DNA of 64,000 nucleotides from Cupriavidus necator. GTDB taxonomy: Bacteria > Pseudomonadota > Gammaproteobacteria > Burkholderiales > Burkholderiaceae. The stretch's first letter is position 1. Each line of letters starts with the position of its first letter. The translations under genes were made by a program, and so were the position numbers. This document shows positions 17,295 to 26,587 of this stretch, piece by piece. The notes under the pieces were generated by a model. That model did no database searches, was not told the DNA's origin, and saw only the letters and a list, made by a program, of their open reading frames with translations. The stretch lies in contig NZ_SROX01000009.1 in the NCBI RefSeq assembly GCF_013141915.1, positions 179,901-243,900 of the forward strand. The letters run 5' to 3'.

Positions 17295-18173
17295 ATGAGT
17301 GAATTCAAGGGATGCCCGTTCTCCGGCGCGGCGCCGGCCGCCACGCCGCAAGGCGACGACTGGCATGGCGCGCAGATGGATTTCGCCAGGGACATGAGCT
17401 ATGGCGACTACCTCGGCCTGGACCAGATCCTGAGCGCGCAGCATCCGCTGTCGCCGGACCACAACGAGATGCTGTTCATCGTCCAGCACCAGACCACCGA
17501 GCTGTGGATGAAGCTGATGCTGCACGAGCTGCGCGCCGCGCGCGAGTCGGTCAAGGCTGACAGCCTGCCGCCGGCGTTCAAGATGCTGACCCGCGTGTCG
17601 CGCATCATGGACCAGCTGGTGCAGGCGTGGAACGTGCTGGCCACCATGACGCCGCCGGAATACTCGGCGATGCGGCCCTTCCTGGGCATGTCGTCGGGCT
17701 TCCAGTCCTACCAGTACCGCGAGATCGAGTTCATCCTGGGCAACAAGAACGCCGCCATGCTCAGGCCGCATGCGCACCGGCCCGAACACCTGGCGCTGGT
17801 CGAGACCGCGCTGAAGACCCCGTCGCTGTACGACGAGGCGATCCGGCTGATGGCGCGGCGCGGCTTTGCCATCGACGCCGATTGCGTCGAGCGCGACTGG
17901 ACCCAGCCCACCGCGTACAACGCATCGGTCGAGGCGGCGTGGCTGGAGGTCTATCGCAACCCTGACGCGCACTGGGAACTGTATGAACTGGGCGAAAAGT
18001 TCGTCGACCTGGAAGACGCGTTCCGGCAATGGCGCTTCCGCCATGTGACCACGGTCGAGCGGGTGATCGGCTTCAAGCGCGGGACGGGCGGCACCGAAGG
18101 GGTCAGCTATCTGCGCCGGATGCTGGACGTGGTGCTGTTCCCCGAACTGTGGAAATTGCGCACCGACCTGTGA
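17295..18173 (+). CDS. kynA: tryptophan 2,3-dioxygenase
   Basis: Haem dioxygenase that opens the tryptophan indole ring to N-formylkynurenine, the first step of the pathway. At 292 residues it has [23 protein letters not shown], then [14 protein letters not shown] with the haem-pocket histidine. [14 protein letters not shown] and [17 protein letters not shown] near the C-terminus complete the TDO signatures. The ATG at 17295 follows kynU by 13 bp. With kynB and kynU the operon converts tryptophan to anthranilate; no anthranilate dioxygenase is in the window. Confidence 0.97.
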   Translation: MSEFKGCPFSGAAPAATPQGDDWHGAQMDFARDMSYGDYLGLDQILSAQHPLSPDHNEMLFIVQHQTTELWMKLMLHELRAARESVKADSLPPAFKMLTRVSRIMDQLVQAWNVLATMTPPEYSAMRPFLGMSSGFQSYQYREIEFILGNKNAAMLRPHAHRPEHLALVETALKTPSLYDEAIRLMARRGFAIDADCVERDWTQPTAYNASVEAAWLEVYRNPDAHWELYELGEKFVDLEDAFRQWRFRHVTTVERVIGFKRGTGGTEGVSYLRRMLDVVLFPELWKLRTDL

Positions 18174-18177
18174 TCCG

Positions 18178-18203
18178 CGCCGTCCCTGCGCACAGGGACG
18201 GCG
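18178..18203 (+). terminator. hairpin between kynA and the IclR gene
   Basis: An 11-bp perfect stem (CGCCGTCCCTG / CAGGGACGGCG) with a CGCA loop lies between two convergent genes. No U-tract follows, so it may serve either direction as a pause or weak terminator. Confidence 0.5.
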
Positions 18204-18210
18204 GGTGGCC

Positions 18211-19032
18211 TCAACCCGCCGGCTCGGACAACCTTGCGGCCAGCGCCCGCAACGCCGGCGCCAGCGTCTGGTGGAACACCGCCTCGTCCACCGCGCCATA
18301 GGAAGCGCTGCAGCTCAGCATGTGCAGCTCCTTCTCGCCCACCGGCCGGAACGCCACCGCGCAGGCATGGATGGCCGGATGCCAGTCGCGGAACGATGCC
18401 GCATAGCCGCGCTGCTGCGCCTCGGCCAGTGCGGCGCGGGTAGCGGCCTCCTGCTGCTTCCATTGCTCCGGGAAGGCCTGGCTGAATTCCGCCATCACGC
18501 GCTCGCGGCGCGCCGCTGGCAAGGCCGCCAGGTAGGCCCGCCCCATCGAACTGGACACCAGCGACAGCCGCGAGCCGACCCCCAGCCCGAGCATCACGCC
18601 GGCGTCGTTGCGGATCGACTCCAGGTAGATCACCTCCATGCGCTCGCGCTTGCCGAGCGACACCGAGACCCCGTACGACTGCGCGAACGCCAGCATATGC
18701 GGGCGCGCCAGCGACACCACGTCCGACGCCGACAGGTAGGCGTAGCCCAGCGCTAGCACGCCGGCATCCAGCGCATACTTGCCCAGGCTCTCGTCATAGC
18801 GCAGGTAGCCAAGCTGCACCAGCGTGCCCGCCAGCCGGCTTACCGTGGCCTTGGGAAACCCTGTGCGGCGCACGAACTCCTGGTTGCCGAGCATGGCCTC
18901 GCCGGTGCGGAAGCAACGCAGCAGCTCCAGGCCGCGCGCCAGCGCGGTGACAAAGTTGGGATCGCTGTCGCGCACGGGCGCCGCGGGGACAGCGTCCTGG
19001 GAAAGTGACGGATCGGGATTCGGATGGGCCAA
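18211..19032 (-). CDS. IclR family regulator
   Basis: A 273-residue IclR-type regulator with an N-terminal winged helix (residues about 28-90, with [22 protein letters not shown] cut here to mark the HTH) and a C-terminal effector domain. The start is a TTG at 19032 with GGAG nine bases upstream; no ATG fits before the HTH. It is divergent from gcdH, and a pair of inverted repeats of IclR type lies in the gap. It is therefore the probable regulator of glutaryl-CoA dehydrogenase. The ligand is unknown. Confidence 0.87.
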   Translation of the reverse strand: MAHPNPDPSLSQDAVPAAPVRDSDPNFVTALARGLELLRCFRTGEAMLGNQEFVRRTGFPKATVSRLAGTLVQLGYLRYDESLGKYALDAGVLALGYAYLSASDVVSLARPHMLAFAQSYGVSVSLGKRERMEVIYLESIRNDAGVMLGLGVGSRLSLVSSSMGRAYLAALPAARRERVMAEFSQAFPEQWKQQEAATRAALAEAQQRGYAASFRDWHPAIHACAVAFRPVGEKELHMLSCSASYGAVDEAVFHQTLAPALRALAARLSEPAG

Positions 19033-19100
19033 GGTTCGCTGCTCCAGTCGGTGCGTGTCCGTTCATCGCACAAAGGCGCGGGGGTTCAGGGTTTCGCCTG

Positions 19101-19161
19101 TTGCGTGGCAAGACCATTGCGATATACTAATTCAACGGAACACAGTTCCGCAATGCGGAAC
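19101..19161 (+). promoter_or_regulatory. gcdH promoter with overlapping IclR-type operator
   Basis: The -35 TTGCGT (19101-19106) and -10 TATACT (19123-19128) are separated by 16 bp. Starting 8 bp after the -10 is GGAAC-ACA-GTTCC (19137-19149), overlapping a perfect 17-bp inverted repeat GTTCCGCA-A-TGCGGAAC (19145-19161). This is the kind of site IclR proteins bind. The layout suggests repression at or just after the start of transcription. Confidence 0.6.
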
Positions 19162-19287
19162 CATCAGGATCCCGAAAAAATCCTCCGCACGATCACCGAA
19201 CCTGTTACGAATCTTGGATCCGCCCGCGCGGACAGCGGCATACAGCCGCCCGCCCGGCGCTTCCCCGCGCTACCGAAGGAGACCTGC

Positions 19288-20481
19288 ATGGCTGCCAACG
19301 CCGAATTCCACTGGGCCGACCCCCTGCTGCTCGACCAGCAACTGAGCGCCGACGAGCGCATGGTGCGTGACGCCGCCGCCGCGTACTGCCAGGACAAGCT
19401 GATGCCGCGGGTGCTGCAGTCGTTCCGCAACGAGAAGACCGACATCGAGATCTTCCGCGAGATGGGCGAACTGGGCCTGCTGGGGCCGACCATCCCCGAG
19501 CAATACGGCGGCCCGGGCCTGAACTACGTCAGCTACGGCCTGATCGCGCGTGAAGTGGAGCGCGTCGATTCCGGCTACCGCTCGATGATGAGCGTGCAGT
19601 CGTCGCTGGTCATGGTTCCCATCTATGAATTCGGCACTGAGGCGCAAAAGCAGAAGTACCTGCCCAAGCTGGCCACCGGCGAGTGGATCGGCTGCTTCGG
19701 CCTGACCGAGCCGAACCACGGCTCCGACCCGGGCTCGATGGTCACCCGCGCCAAAAAGGTCGACGGCGGCTACGAGCTGAGCGGCGCCAAGATGTGGATC
19801 ACCAACTCGCCGATCGCCGATGTGTTCGTGGTCTGGGCCAAGCTGGCGGGCGAAGACGGCAAGGAAGAGATCCGCGGCTTCATCCTGGAAAAGGGCTGGA
19901 AGGGCCTGAGCGCGCCCGCCATCCATGGCAAGGTGGGCCTGCGCACCTCGATCACCGGCGAGATCGTGCTGGACCAGGTGTTCGTGCCGGAAGAGAACAT
20001 CATGCCGGGCGTGAAGGGCCTGAAGGGCCCGTTCACCTGCCTGAACTCGGCGCGCTACGGCATCGCCTGGGGGGCGCTCGGCGCCGCCGAATTCTGCTGG
20101 CACACCGCGCGCCAGTACACGCTGGACCGCAAGCAGTTCGGCCGCCCGCTGGCGCAGACGCAACTCGTGCAGAAGAAGCTGGCCGACATGCAGACCGAGA
20201 TCACGCTGGGCCTGCAAGGCTGCCTGCGCCTGGGCCGGATGAAGGATGAAGGCACCGCCGCGGTGGAGATCACCTCGATCATGAAGCGCAACTCGTGCGG
20301 CAAGTCGCTCGACATCGCCCGCGTGGCGCGCGACATGCTGGGTGGCAACGGCATCTCGGACGAGTTCGGCGTGATCCGCCATGTGGTGAACCTGGAGGTG
20401 GTCAACACCTATGAAGGCACCCATGACATCCACGCGCTGATCCTCGGTCGCGCCCAGACCGGCCTGCAAGCCTTCTTCTGA
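19288..20481 (+). CDS. gcdH: glutaryl-CoA dehydrogenase
   Basis: FAD enzyme that oxidises and decarboxylates glutaryl-CoA to crotonyl-CoA in lysine and tryptophan catabolism. The 397-residue protein has the GcdH opening [14 protein letters not shown] and the substrate-region motif [15 protein letters not shown]. The catalytic Glu lies in [16 protein letters not shown] near residue 380, a stretch specific to GcdH. The ATG at 19288 has GAAGGAGA upstream; the open frame back to 19024 crosses the operator and is non-coding. It has its own promoter and a strong terminator, so it is monocistronic. Confidence 0.95.
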   Translation: MAANAEFHWADPLLLDQQLSADERMVRDAAAAYCQDKLMPRVLQSFRNEKTDIEIFREMGELGLLGPTIPEQYGGPGLNYVSYGLIAREVERVDSGYRSMMSVQSSLVMVPIYEFGTEAQKQKYLPKLATGEWIGCFGLTEPNHGSDPGSMVTRAKKVDGGYELSGAKMWITNSPIADVFVVWAKLAGEDGKEEIRGFILEKGWKGLSAPAIHGKVGLRTSITGEIVLDQVFVPEENIMPGVKGLKGPFTCLNSARYGIAWGALGAAEFCWHTARQYTLDRKQFGRPLAQTQLVQKKLADMQTEITLGLQGCLRLGRMKDEGTAAVEITSIMKRNSCGKSLDIARVARDMLGGNGISDEFGVIRHVVNLEVVNTYEGTHDIHALILGRAQTGLQAFF

Positions 20482-20526
20482 ACGCAATCCAGCGCTTGCG
20501 CACAGGCGTCGATACGACACCTGTCT

Positions 20527-20560
20527 TGCAAACGGCCCCGCCCTGGCGGGGCCGTTTGCA
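20527..20560 (+). terminator. strong hairpin after gcdH
   Basis: A 16-bp perfect stem (TGCAAACGGCCCCGCC / GGCGGGGCCGTTTGCA) with a 2-base apex. The downstream bases are TTGG rather than a U-run. Stem strength and place make it the gcdH terminator. Confidence 0.75.
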
Positions 20561-20845
20561 TTGGTCCGGTGGGTTAAAGCGGGCCGGTTGTCCAGATTTC
20601 ACGGTGGAACCGGCGTCACTGGATTGATATCCAACCCAAACGAATATAAAGTCACCACAAAATCACTCGCAGTCATATAGACATTCTCTGACATTCATCA
20701 CGCCCGCTTTCGTGCATGCTGGCAATACTTTGGGTCCGACCCGCAGCGCGACCAGCTTCCGGCCGCGTTGCCTTGAAAGGGCGACGTGTCGCCACATATG
20801 CTAAGTATCAGACCGACAAATGCCGTTAGCCTCGGAGCGAAGAAA
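20561..20845. other. gene-free, AT-richer spacer
   Basis: There is no open frame worth calling. The middle (about 20625-20700) is clearly AT-richer than its surroundings and holds GACATTC twice, 11 bp apart. It probably contains the promoter of the DUF883 gene, but I cannot assign boxes. Confidence 0.4.
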
Positions 20846-21172
20846 ATGTCAGAATCCGCACAAACCGAACCAACCGCCCGCAAACAGGAGAAACTGATGA
20901 GCGATGTCAAGACCGTTCTGTCCGACGCCGAGGAACTGCTGAAGCAAGCCGCCTCGACCACCGGGGAAAAGGCCGCCGAACTGCGCGAGCGTGGCATGGG
21001 CCTGCTCAAGCAAGCCAAGGAAAAGGCCCAGGACCTGCAAGACGCCGTCGTAACCAAGAGCAAGGCCGCCGCGCGCGCCACCGACGACTACGTGCACGAC
21101 CACCCGTGGCGCGCCGTGGGCGTGGCGGCCGGCGTGGGCCTGCTGATCGGTCTGCTGCTGAATCGCAAGTAA
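20846..21172 (+). CDS. DUF883 family (ElaB/YqjD-like) membrane-anchored protein
   Basis: A 108-residue protein of the ElaB/YqjD/DUF883 family, small inner-membrane proteins that bind ribosomes in stationary phase in E. coli. A charged alpha-helical body (residues 18-85, with heptad-like ELLKQAA, ELRERGMGLLKQAKEKAQ) is followed by the family hallmark DDYVHDHPWRAVGVAAG and one C-terminal membrane helix ending in NRK. The ATG at 20846 has GGAG upstream. The next two genes complete a YqjD-YqjE-YqjK-like set. Confidence 0.9.
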   Translation: MSESAQTEPTARKQEKLMSDVKTVLSDAEELLKQAASTTGEKAAELRERGMGLLKQAKEKAQDLQDAVVTKSKAAARATDDYVHDHPWRAVGVAAGVGLLIGLLLNRK

Positions 21173-21365
21173 GCGGTTGCAATCCGGCGCGGCACGCCCA
21201 TGCCGCGCCATCGCGGCAACCCGGTAGGCGGGTTGCCAATGGCCGGGGCGCCCGGGTGTTGGTGACACGATCGTTGTTGACACATTCTGACGCCGCATCC
21301 GGCCTCGCCCGCTGGATAGGTGCGTACGGCCATGCCGGCGCACCGCTCTTTCACGCCGGAGCCGC

Positions 21366-21746
21366 ATGAGCGAAGCCACCCCTTCCCCCAAGTTCCTCGA
21401 CGCCGTGCGCAACCTGGCCGGCTCGCTCGTGGCCATGGTCCAGACCCGCCTGGAGCTTGCCAGCGTGGAGTTGGCCGAGGAGCGCACGCGCTTGCTGAAG
21501 GTCGCCCTGCTGGCCTTGTTCGGGCTGGCGTTCTTCGGGCTCGGCATGGTCACCCTGACCGCCCTTATCGCGATCCTGTTCTGGGACACGTACCGCTGGC
21601 AGGCGCTGGGCGCGCTGACCGGGCTCTACCTGGTGCTGTGCGCGATCTGCCTCGGGTACGCCCGCAGCGTGCTGCGCGACGCGCCGCCGATGCTGGAAGC
21701 CACGCTCGCCGAAATCGACAAAGACCGGGAGATCCTGCGCCGATGA
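21366..21746 (+). CDS. phage holin family / YqjE-like membrane protein
   Basis: A 126-residue protein with an amphipathic N-terminus (FLDAVRNLAGSLVAMVQTRLE) and two hydrophobic helices (about 44-66 and 75-97), matching the YqjE group that databases file under holin superfamily III. It is not a lysis gene here: it sits in the conserved yqjD-E-K order. It overlaps the next gene by 4 bp (ATGA at 21743-21746). Its role is unknown; stress-linked membrane function is inferred from E. coli. Confidence 0.82.
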   Translation: MSEATPSPKFLDAVRNLAGSLVAMVQTRLELASVELAEERTRLLKVALLALFGLAFFGLGMVTLTALIAILFWDTYRWQALGALTGLYLVLCAICLGYARSVLRDAPPMLEATLAEIDKDREILRR

Positions 21747-22249
21747 GCACACTAGACCCTGACGACAGCACGCCCGCACGCGAACGCGGCGAATACCCCC
21801 GCGCGCCCCGCTTCACGCAAGAGGTGCGCCTGCCGCTGGCGGTGCGCAAGGAACTGTTGCTGACCCGCGCCGCCCTCGAACGCCACGATTGCCTGCAGGC
21901 GCTGCACGCGGTGCGCGGCGGCGTGCACCGCCTGAGCACCCTCAGTGCCTGGCTGCCGCGGATCGCAAGGCCGGGCTCGTGGATGAAGGTGGTCGGCCTG
22001 ACCAAGGACTACCCGCTGCTGAGCACCGCGGTGACGCTGGCGCTGCCGCTGGTCAAGCGTGCGCCGGTGCTGCGCTGGACCTGGAAACTGTCCAAGCTCG
22101 GCATGGTCGCGGGCGCGGCCTACTGGGCCTACAACACCTGGCGTGACGCCAAGGGCCAGGCGGTGCCGCCGGCAAACGTGCCGACGCCGGCCCCGGCAGG
22201 CACCCCGCCCGTCGCCGACACCGGCTTCCGCGATCCGCTGATCCCCTGA
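21743..22249 (+). CDS. YqjK-like small membrane protein
   Basis: A 168-residue hypothetical third member of the DUF883-holin operon, translationally coupled to the previous gene. The N-terminal half is charged. Residues about 88-125 contain two short hydrophobic stretches (LLSTAVTLALPLV and LGMVAGAAYWAYNTW), and the C-terminus is Pro/Ala-rich. Position matches yqjK of enterobacteria, but sequence identity is not obvious to me. Confidence 0.7.
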   Translation: MSTLDPDDSTPARERGEYPRAPRFTQEVRLPLAVRKELLLTRAALERHDCLQALHAVRGGVHRLSTLSAWLPRIARPGSWMKVVGLTKDYPLLSTAVTLALPLVKRAPVLRWTWKLSKLGMVAGAAYWAYNTWRDAKGQAVPPANVPTPAPAGTPPVADTGFRDPLIP

Positions 22250-22280
22250 CGGCGCCGGCGCCAGCCTTTTCGGCGCTGGC

Positions 22281-25193
22281 TCAGCCGGCGAGCGCAAGCG
22301 CCGGCCGCGCCCCGGCATCCGGGCCGGCGGGTGCGAACGGTATCGGCGGCGCAATGTGATAGCCCTGGGCAAAGTCCACGCCCAGTTCGCGCAGCCGCTC
22401 GAGCATCGCCTCGTTCTCGACAAATTCCGCAATGGTCTGCTTGCCCATGGCGTGGCCGAGGCGCTGGATCACCTCCACCATCACCAGGTTGACCGGGTCG
22501 GCCAGCATGTCGCGCACGAAGCTGCCGTCGATCTTCAGGTAGGTCGCAGGCAGGTGCTTCAGGTAGGTGAACGACGACATGCCGGCGCCAAAGTCGTCCA
22601 GTGCGAACCGGCAGCCCAGTTGCTGCAACTGGATGATGAACGCGCCCGCCTGCGCCAGATTGGCAATGGCTGCGGTCTCGGTGATCTCGAAGCAGATGCC
22701 GTCCAGCGCAATGCCGAAGCGCTGCGCCTGCTCGCGCACGAAGGCCGGGAACTGGATGTCCGCCAGCGACGAGCCTGACAGGTTGATCGCGCAGGTGGCG
22801 ATCTCGGCCTGACGTCCCGCCAGCGTGGCAAACGCGGTCTCGACCACCCAGCGGTCGATCATGGGCATCAGGTTGTAGCGCTCGCAGGCGGGCACGAACG
22901 CCATCGGCGGCACCAGCCGGCCGCGCTCGTCCACCATGCGCAGCAACAGTTCCACGTGGCGTCCGGGCGGGGGCAGCGCAACCGGCTGCACCGGCACGAT
23001 CTCCTGAGAGAACAGGCAGAAGCGGCCAGCGGCCAGCGCCGCGTGCACGCGGCTGACCCATTCCATCTCGCCATGGCGGGCCTGTACCACGCTGTCCAGC
23101 GGATGGTAGACCTGCACGCGATTGCGCCCGCCCTCCTTGGCCACGTAGCAGGCCGCGTCGGCCGCGCTCAGCGCCTCGGCCACGCTGCCGGTGTGCCGGT
23201 CCAGCGTGACCAGGCCGATGCTGACCCCGACCGCGAAGGTGCGCTGCCGGTGCGCAAAGCGGAAGCTTGCAATGGCGTGGCGCAAGCCCTCGGCCACGCG
23301 CTCGCCGTCGGCCGTGCCGCAATGCTCGAGCAGCACGCCGAACTCGTCGCCGCCCAGCCGCGCCAGCGTGTCGCTGCGGCGCAACTGGCCCCGCATGACC
23401 TCCGCCATCTGCCGGATCAGCTCGTCGCCGGCGGCGTGGCCGCAGGTGTCGTTCACCACCTTGAACTGGTCCAGGTCCAGGTACATCAAGGTGTGGGGGG
23501 TGCCTTGCGCGCGCGCGCGCTCGATCGCCGCGGCCAGCCGGCGCTCAAACTCGGCGCGGTTGACCAGGCCGGTCAGCGCGTCATGGCTGGCCTCGTACGC
23601 CAGCCGCGCGGCATGCGCGCGCTCCTGGGTGATGTCGTGCAGCACCACCACCACGCCGATGGCCTGCGCGGCACGGTCGCGGATCAGCGCCACCGATGGC
23701 TTGACCGCCAGCGCCTGTCCGGGCTCCCCGGCGCCGTCACGCTGCACCAGTTGCGCCGAGCGGCTGTGCCAGCGCTGGCGCAGCGCCAGCGTCACGATAT
23801 CGGGCAGCGGCGCCAGGCTGTCCTCGTCGCGCAGCACGCAGACCTCGCTCAGCGGCAGGCCCCGGGCTTCGGCTTCGCGCCATCCCGTAAGAGCTTCGGC
23901 CGCGGGATTGAGCGATTGCACGCGCCCCCACACATCGGCCGTCACCACCGCGTCGCCGATCGCCTGCAGCGTGACCTGGGCACGCTCCTTTTCCGCAAAC
24001 AGCTGGGTCTCGTAGCGCTTGTGCTCGGAAATATCGGTCAGCGAGCCCGCCATGCGTGCGCGCCGGCGCCCGGCGCCGCGCACCAGCCGGCCGCGGGCTC
24101 GCACCCAGAGGTAGTCGCCGGCCCGGTTGCGCAAGCGGAATTCGGCATCGTAGGGTTCGCCGCTGCGCAGGTGGTGCGCCAGCTTGGCCTCGAACGCCGA
24201 CAGGTCGGACGGATGCAGCAGGCCCAGCACGGTTTCGCGCGCATGCGGCAGCTCGTCGTCGCGGTAGCCCAGCATCTGCGCGCAGCGCGGCGAGAAATAC
24301 AGCTCGCCGCGGCCCAGGTGCCAGTCCCACAGGCCGTCGTTGCTGCCTTCGACCGCCAGCTGCAGCTGCTCTTCGCGCTGCGCGAGGGCCTCGCGCAGCC
24401 GGCGCTCGCGCCGCAGCGGCCCCACCGACAGCAGGATCGCCGACATCAGCAGCGCCGCCGCCATCACCGCGCTGCCGGTGGTGAGCAGCCGCGTGACCCG
24501 GCGCGACGCCTGGCCCAGGTGGCCCGAAAAGGCGCGTTCCAGCGGCGTCAGCCTGGCGTCGATCTGCGCAATATTGCGCAGCACCGGCGCGACACAGGCG
24601 TCATCGCAGCCAGGCTGGCTGGCCAGCCGCCGCAGCGCCAGCGCCTGCTCATGCAAGGCAAAGATCTCGAGATCCCCCTGCGCCCACACGCGGATGGCGG
24701 CGTCGACCTCATGGATACGGCGGAAATTCCGGTACAGGCGCACCATCCGCGGGATGTCTTCCGCGTGGTTGCCGCCCGCCAGCAGGCCCTCGTGCACGCG
24801 TTCCAGGTCGGGCTCGGCGCGGTCCAGTTCCAGGCGCGCGCGGTGGTCCCCCAGCGGGATCCCGATGGACGACAGGTAGGCGTCGAAATCGGCCGGGTCA
24901 CGGTCCGCACCGTAGCGCAGCAGGTGCAGCACGGCGTGCTTCTGGCCCTTGGACCACTGGCTCTCGCCGGCAACAAAGGCGCGCGCGGCCGACAACAGGT
25001 CCAGGCTGGCGATGCTGAACAACGCCAGCGCAACGACCACCGGTACGAACGGCCAGATAATGCGCAGCACGTGCCCGCTGGCCGGCAAGGAAACGCCTGC
25101 TTGCCGCATAGGGTCTGGTTCGAAGGCCGTGTCTCGCGGCCGTTCTGAAGGCCCGCGGTCCACATGCCGCGGTTGAGCCATTGTGCTGCCCAC
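22281..25193 (-). CDS. membrane PAS-GGDEF-EAL cyclic-di-GMP protein
   Basis: A 970-residue two-domain c-di-GMP turnover protein. Helix 1 (about 44-68) and helix 2 (about 253-272) bracket a periplasmic sensor of about 185 residues. Two PAS/PAC domains follow (about 283-400 and 405-520), then GGDEF (about 545-705) and EAL (about 715-960). The cyclase motif RLGGDEF is intact near 614, and an inhibitory-site RxxD (RRSD) sits five residues before it. The phosphodiesterase half keeps ITETAAI, LDDFGAGMSSF and LKIDGSFV, but the signature EAL reads ELL. Both activities are plausible. The sensor ligand is unknown. Start at 25193 or the ATG four codons later. Confidence 0.9.
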   Translation of the reverse strand: MGSTMAQPRHVDRGPSERPRDTAFEPDPMRQAGVSLPASGHVLRIIWPFVPVVVALALFSIASLDLLSAARAFVAGESQWSKGQKHAVLHLLRYGADRDPADFDAYLSSIGIPLGDHRARLELDRAEPDLERVHEGLLAGGNHAEDIPRMVRLYRNFRRIHEVDAAIRVWAQGDLEIFALHEQALALRRLASQPGCDDACVAPVLRNIAQIDARLTPLERAFSGHLGQASRRVTRLLTTGSAVMAAALLMSAILLSVGPLRRERRLREALAQREEQLQLAVEGSNDGLWDWHLGRGELYFSPRCAQMLGYRDDELPHARETVLGLLHPSDLSAFEAKLAHHLRSGEPYDAEFRLRNRAGDYLWVRARGRLVRGAGRRRARMAGSLTDISEHKRYETQLFAEKERAQVTLQAIGDAVVTADVWGRVQSLNPAAEALTGWREAEARGLPLSEVCVLRDEDSLAPLPDIVTLALRQRWHSRSAQLVQRDGAGEPGQALAVKPSVALIRDRAAQAIGVVVVLHDITQERAHAARLAYEASHDALTGLVNRAEFERRLAAAIERARAQGTPHTLMYLDLDQFKVVNDTCGHAAGDELIRQMAEVMRGQLRRSDTLARLGGDEFGVLLEHCGTADGERVAEGLRHAIASFRFAHRQRTFAVGVSIGLVTLDRHTGSVAEALSAADAACYVAKEGGRNRVQVYHPLDSVVQARHGEMEWVSRVHAALAAGRFCLFSQEIVPVQPVALPPPGRHVELLLRMVDERGRLVPPMAFVPACERYNLMPMIDRWVVETAFATLAGRQAEIATCAINLSGSSLADIQFPAFVREQAQRFGIALDGICFEITETAAIANLAQAGAFIIQLQQLGCRFALDDFGAGMSSFTYLKHLPATYLKIDGSFVRDMLADPVNLVMVEVIQRLGHAMGKQTIAEFVENEAMLERLRELGVDFAQGYHIAPPIPFAPAGPDAGARPALALAG

Positions 25194-25262
25194 GCCGGGC
25201 CCAAGTCTCTACCTCGAACTAGTTAAACCCACCCCCTACCATCGGGGCATGCCAGACGCAAA

Positions 25263-25292
25263 AAGGGCCTGTGGCGTGCGCCACAGGCCCTT
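25263..25292 (-). terminator. rho-independent terminator of tRNA-Lys
   Basis: A 13-bp perfect stem (AAGGGCCTGTGGC / GCCACAGGCCCTT, loop GTGC). On the minus strand it is followed by a run of U. It begins 8 bp after the tRNA 3' end. Confidence 0.85.
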
Positions 25293-25300
25293 CGTAATGC

Positions 25301-25376
25301 TGGTGGGTCGTGCGTGACTCGAACACGCGACCAACGGATTAAAAGTCCGCTGCTCTACCGACTGAGCTAACGACCC
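25301..25376 (-). tRNA. tRNA-Lys (UUU)
   Basis: A 76-nt cloverleaf on the minus strand. Acceptor arm GGGTCGT/ACGACCC, D-arm with AGCTCAGTCGGTAGAGC, anticodon arm CGGACTTTTAATCCG with anticodon TTT, and T-arm with GTTCGAGTC. The terminal CCA is encoded. It has its own consensus promoter and terminator. It is intact, with no sign of an integrated element beside it. Confidence 0.97.
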
Positions 25377-25393
25377 GAAAAAACAGAACCGCG

Positions 25394-25423
25394 ATTATAG
25401 TGACGCGATTCTCGATGTGTCAA
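25394..25423 (-). promoter_or_regulatory. consensus sigma-70 promoter of tRNA-Lys
   Basis: On the minus strand a perfect TTGACA (25418-25423) and perfect TATAAT (25394-25399) are 18 bp apart. Transcription would start about 10 bp before the tRNA 5' end. Confidence 0.85.
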
Positions 25424-25446
25424 GGACGCAGGGCGCGCCATCGCCA

Positions 25447-26562
25447 TCAGACCATGCGTTCCAGGCGCCACATCTGGTAGCGGAATGCCAGCACGGCCCC
25501 GGCCAGGATACCCGCCAGCGCGATAAATGATCCCAGCGCCAGCGTCGACACGCCCGACAGCCCCTGCCCCACCGTGCAGCCCAGCGCGGTGACCCCGCCC
25601 GCGCCCATCAGCATGCCGCCGACCATATGGTTGGCCACGTCTTCGGCATTGCCGAAGCCTTCCCAGCGGAATGTGCGCGTGGCCAGCGCATACGCGGCGG
25701 CGCCGGCGATTACGCCGAACACGCTGACGATGCCGATGGTCAGCACCTTGCTCTTGTCGCTGAACAGCATCAGCCAGTCGAGCGTGTAGGCATAGGGCGC
25801 GACAAAGCTCAGGCTTTCCATGCGGCCGCTGTTGGTCGAGACGAACAGTTCTTCCAGCGTGTTGGGGTCTTCGGCCACGTAGCCCAGGTGGCCGGACACG
25901 TACCACATCGCCACGATGATCAGGCCGACGCCGATGCCGCCCAGCAGGTTATCGAAGGTACGGAAGCCGCGGCCCGCCAGCGCCCACGCTGCCAGCACGC
26001 CGCCCAGCGCCAGACCCAGGCCCAGCTGCAGCACGCCGCGCGCGGCGCCGGTGCCCTGCGCCAGCACCGATGGCAGGTCCTGCGTGGTGGGCAGCGCCAG
26101 CGCCACCGCATCGACGGTATTGACGCGTACCACGCCGAACAGCCCGCGCAGCGTCATGTAGGCCGACAGCCCCAGGAACACGAACACCACCAGCGACTTG
26201 AGGTTGCCCGCACCGATGCGCACCAGCGTCTTGCTGCCGCAGCCGGAGGCCAGCACCATGCCGAAGCCGAACATCAGCCCGCCGGCCAGCGCCGACAGCC
26301 AGGCCAGCTTGCTGGCCGCATAGATGGTCTTGGTCGGGTCGATCGCGCCGCTCCAGGCCAGCACGCCGGTGCCGATCATGGCCACGCCGATCGCCAGCAC
26401 CCACATGCGCATGCGGCTCCAGTCGCCCATGTTGACGATGTCCGAGACCGCCCCCATGGTGCAGAAGTGGGTGCGTTGCAGCAGGGCTCCGAACAGGAAG
26501 GTCAGGACAAAGGTGCTCAGCAGCACCGAACGCGACAGCGCGGCAAGATCGATTTCAGGCAT
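25447..26562 (-). CDS. YeeE/YedE family transporter (TsuA-like)
   Basis: A 371-residue polytopic membrane protein of the YeeE/YedE family, whose best-studied member imports thiosulfate. The three conserved Cys motifs of the family are visible: RTHFCTMGAVSD (about residue 30), LASGCGSKTLVRIGAGN (about 110) and TALGCTVGQGLSG (near 325). Together they suggest uptake of a sulfur compound. The ATG at 26562 is preferred to 26646, which would run back into queC. It lies 25 bp after the queC stop, probably in one transcript. No TusA-like partner gene is present. Confidence 0.85.
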   Translation of the reverse strand: MPEIDLAALSRSVLLSTFVLTFLFGALLQRTHFCTMGAVSDIVNMGDWSRMRMWVLAIGVAMIGTGVLAWSGAIDPTKTIYAASKLAWLSALAGGLMFGFGMVLASGCGSKTLVRIGAGNLKSLVVFVFLGLSAYMTLRGLFGVVRVNTVDAVALALPTTQDLPSVLAQGTGAARGVLQLGLGLALGGVLAAWALAGRGFRTFDNLLGGIGVGLIIVAMWYVSGHLGYVAEDPNTLEELFVSTNSGRMESLSFVAPYAYTLDWLMLFSDKSKVLTIGIVSVFGVIAGAAAYALATRTFRWEGFGNAEDVANHMVGGMLMGAGGVTALGCTVGQGLSGVSTLALGSFIALAGILAGAVLAFRYQMWRLERMV

Positions 26563-26587
26563 GGGGGCGGGAACGGCGGGCTCAGGA

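Noticed and set aside
21366..21746. Phage lysis cassette, because of the holin-family protein
   Set aside because: Neighbours are a DUF883 gene and a YqjK-like gene, the normal YqjDEK context; no endolysin is present.
22956..25148. A 730-codon frame antisense to the GGDEF-EAL gene
   Set aside because: It has the same shadow composition and no recognisable domain; the opposite strand encodes clear PAS, GGDEF and EAL domains.
25301..25376. tRNA-Lys as an integration site
   Set aside because: The tRNA is intact, with its own promoter and terminator, and is flanked by core genes with normal composition.
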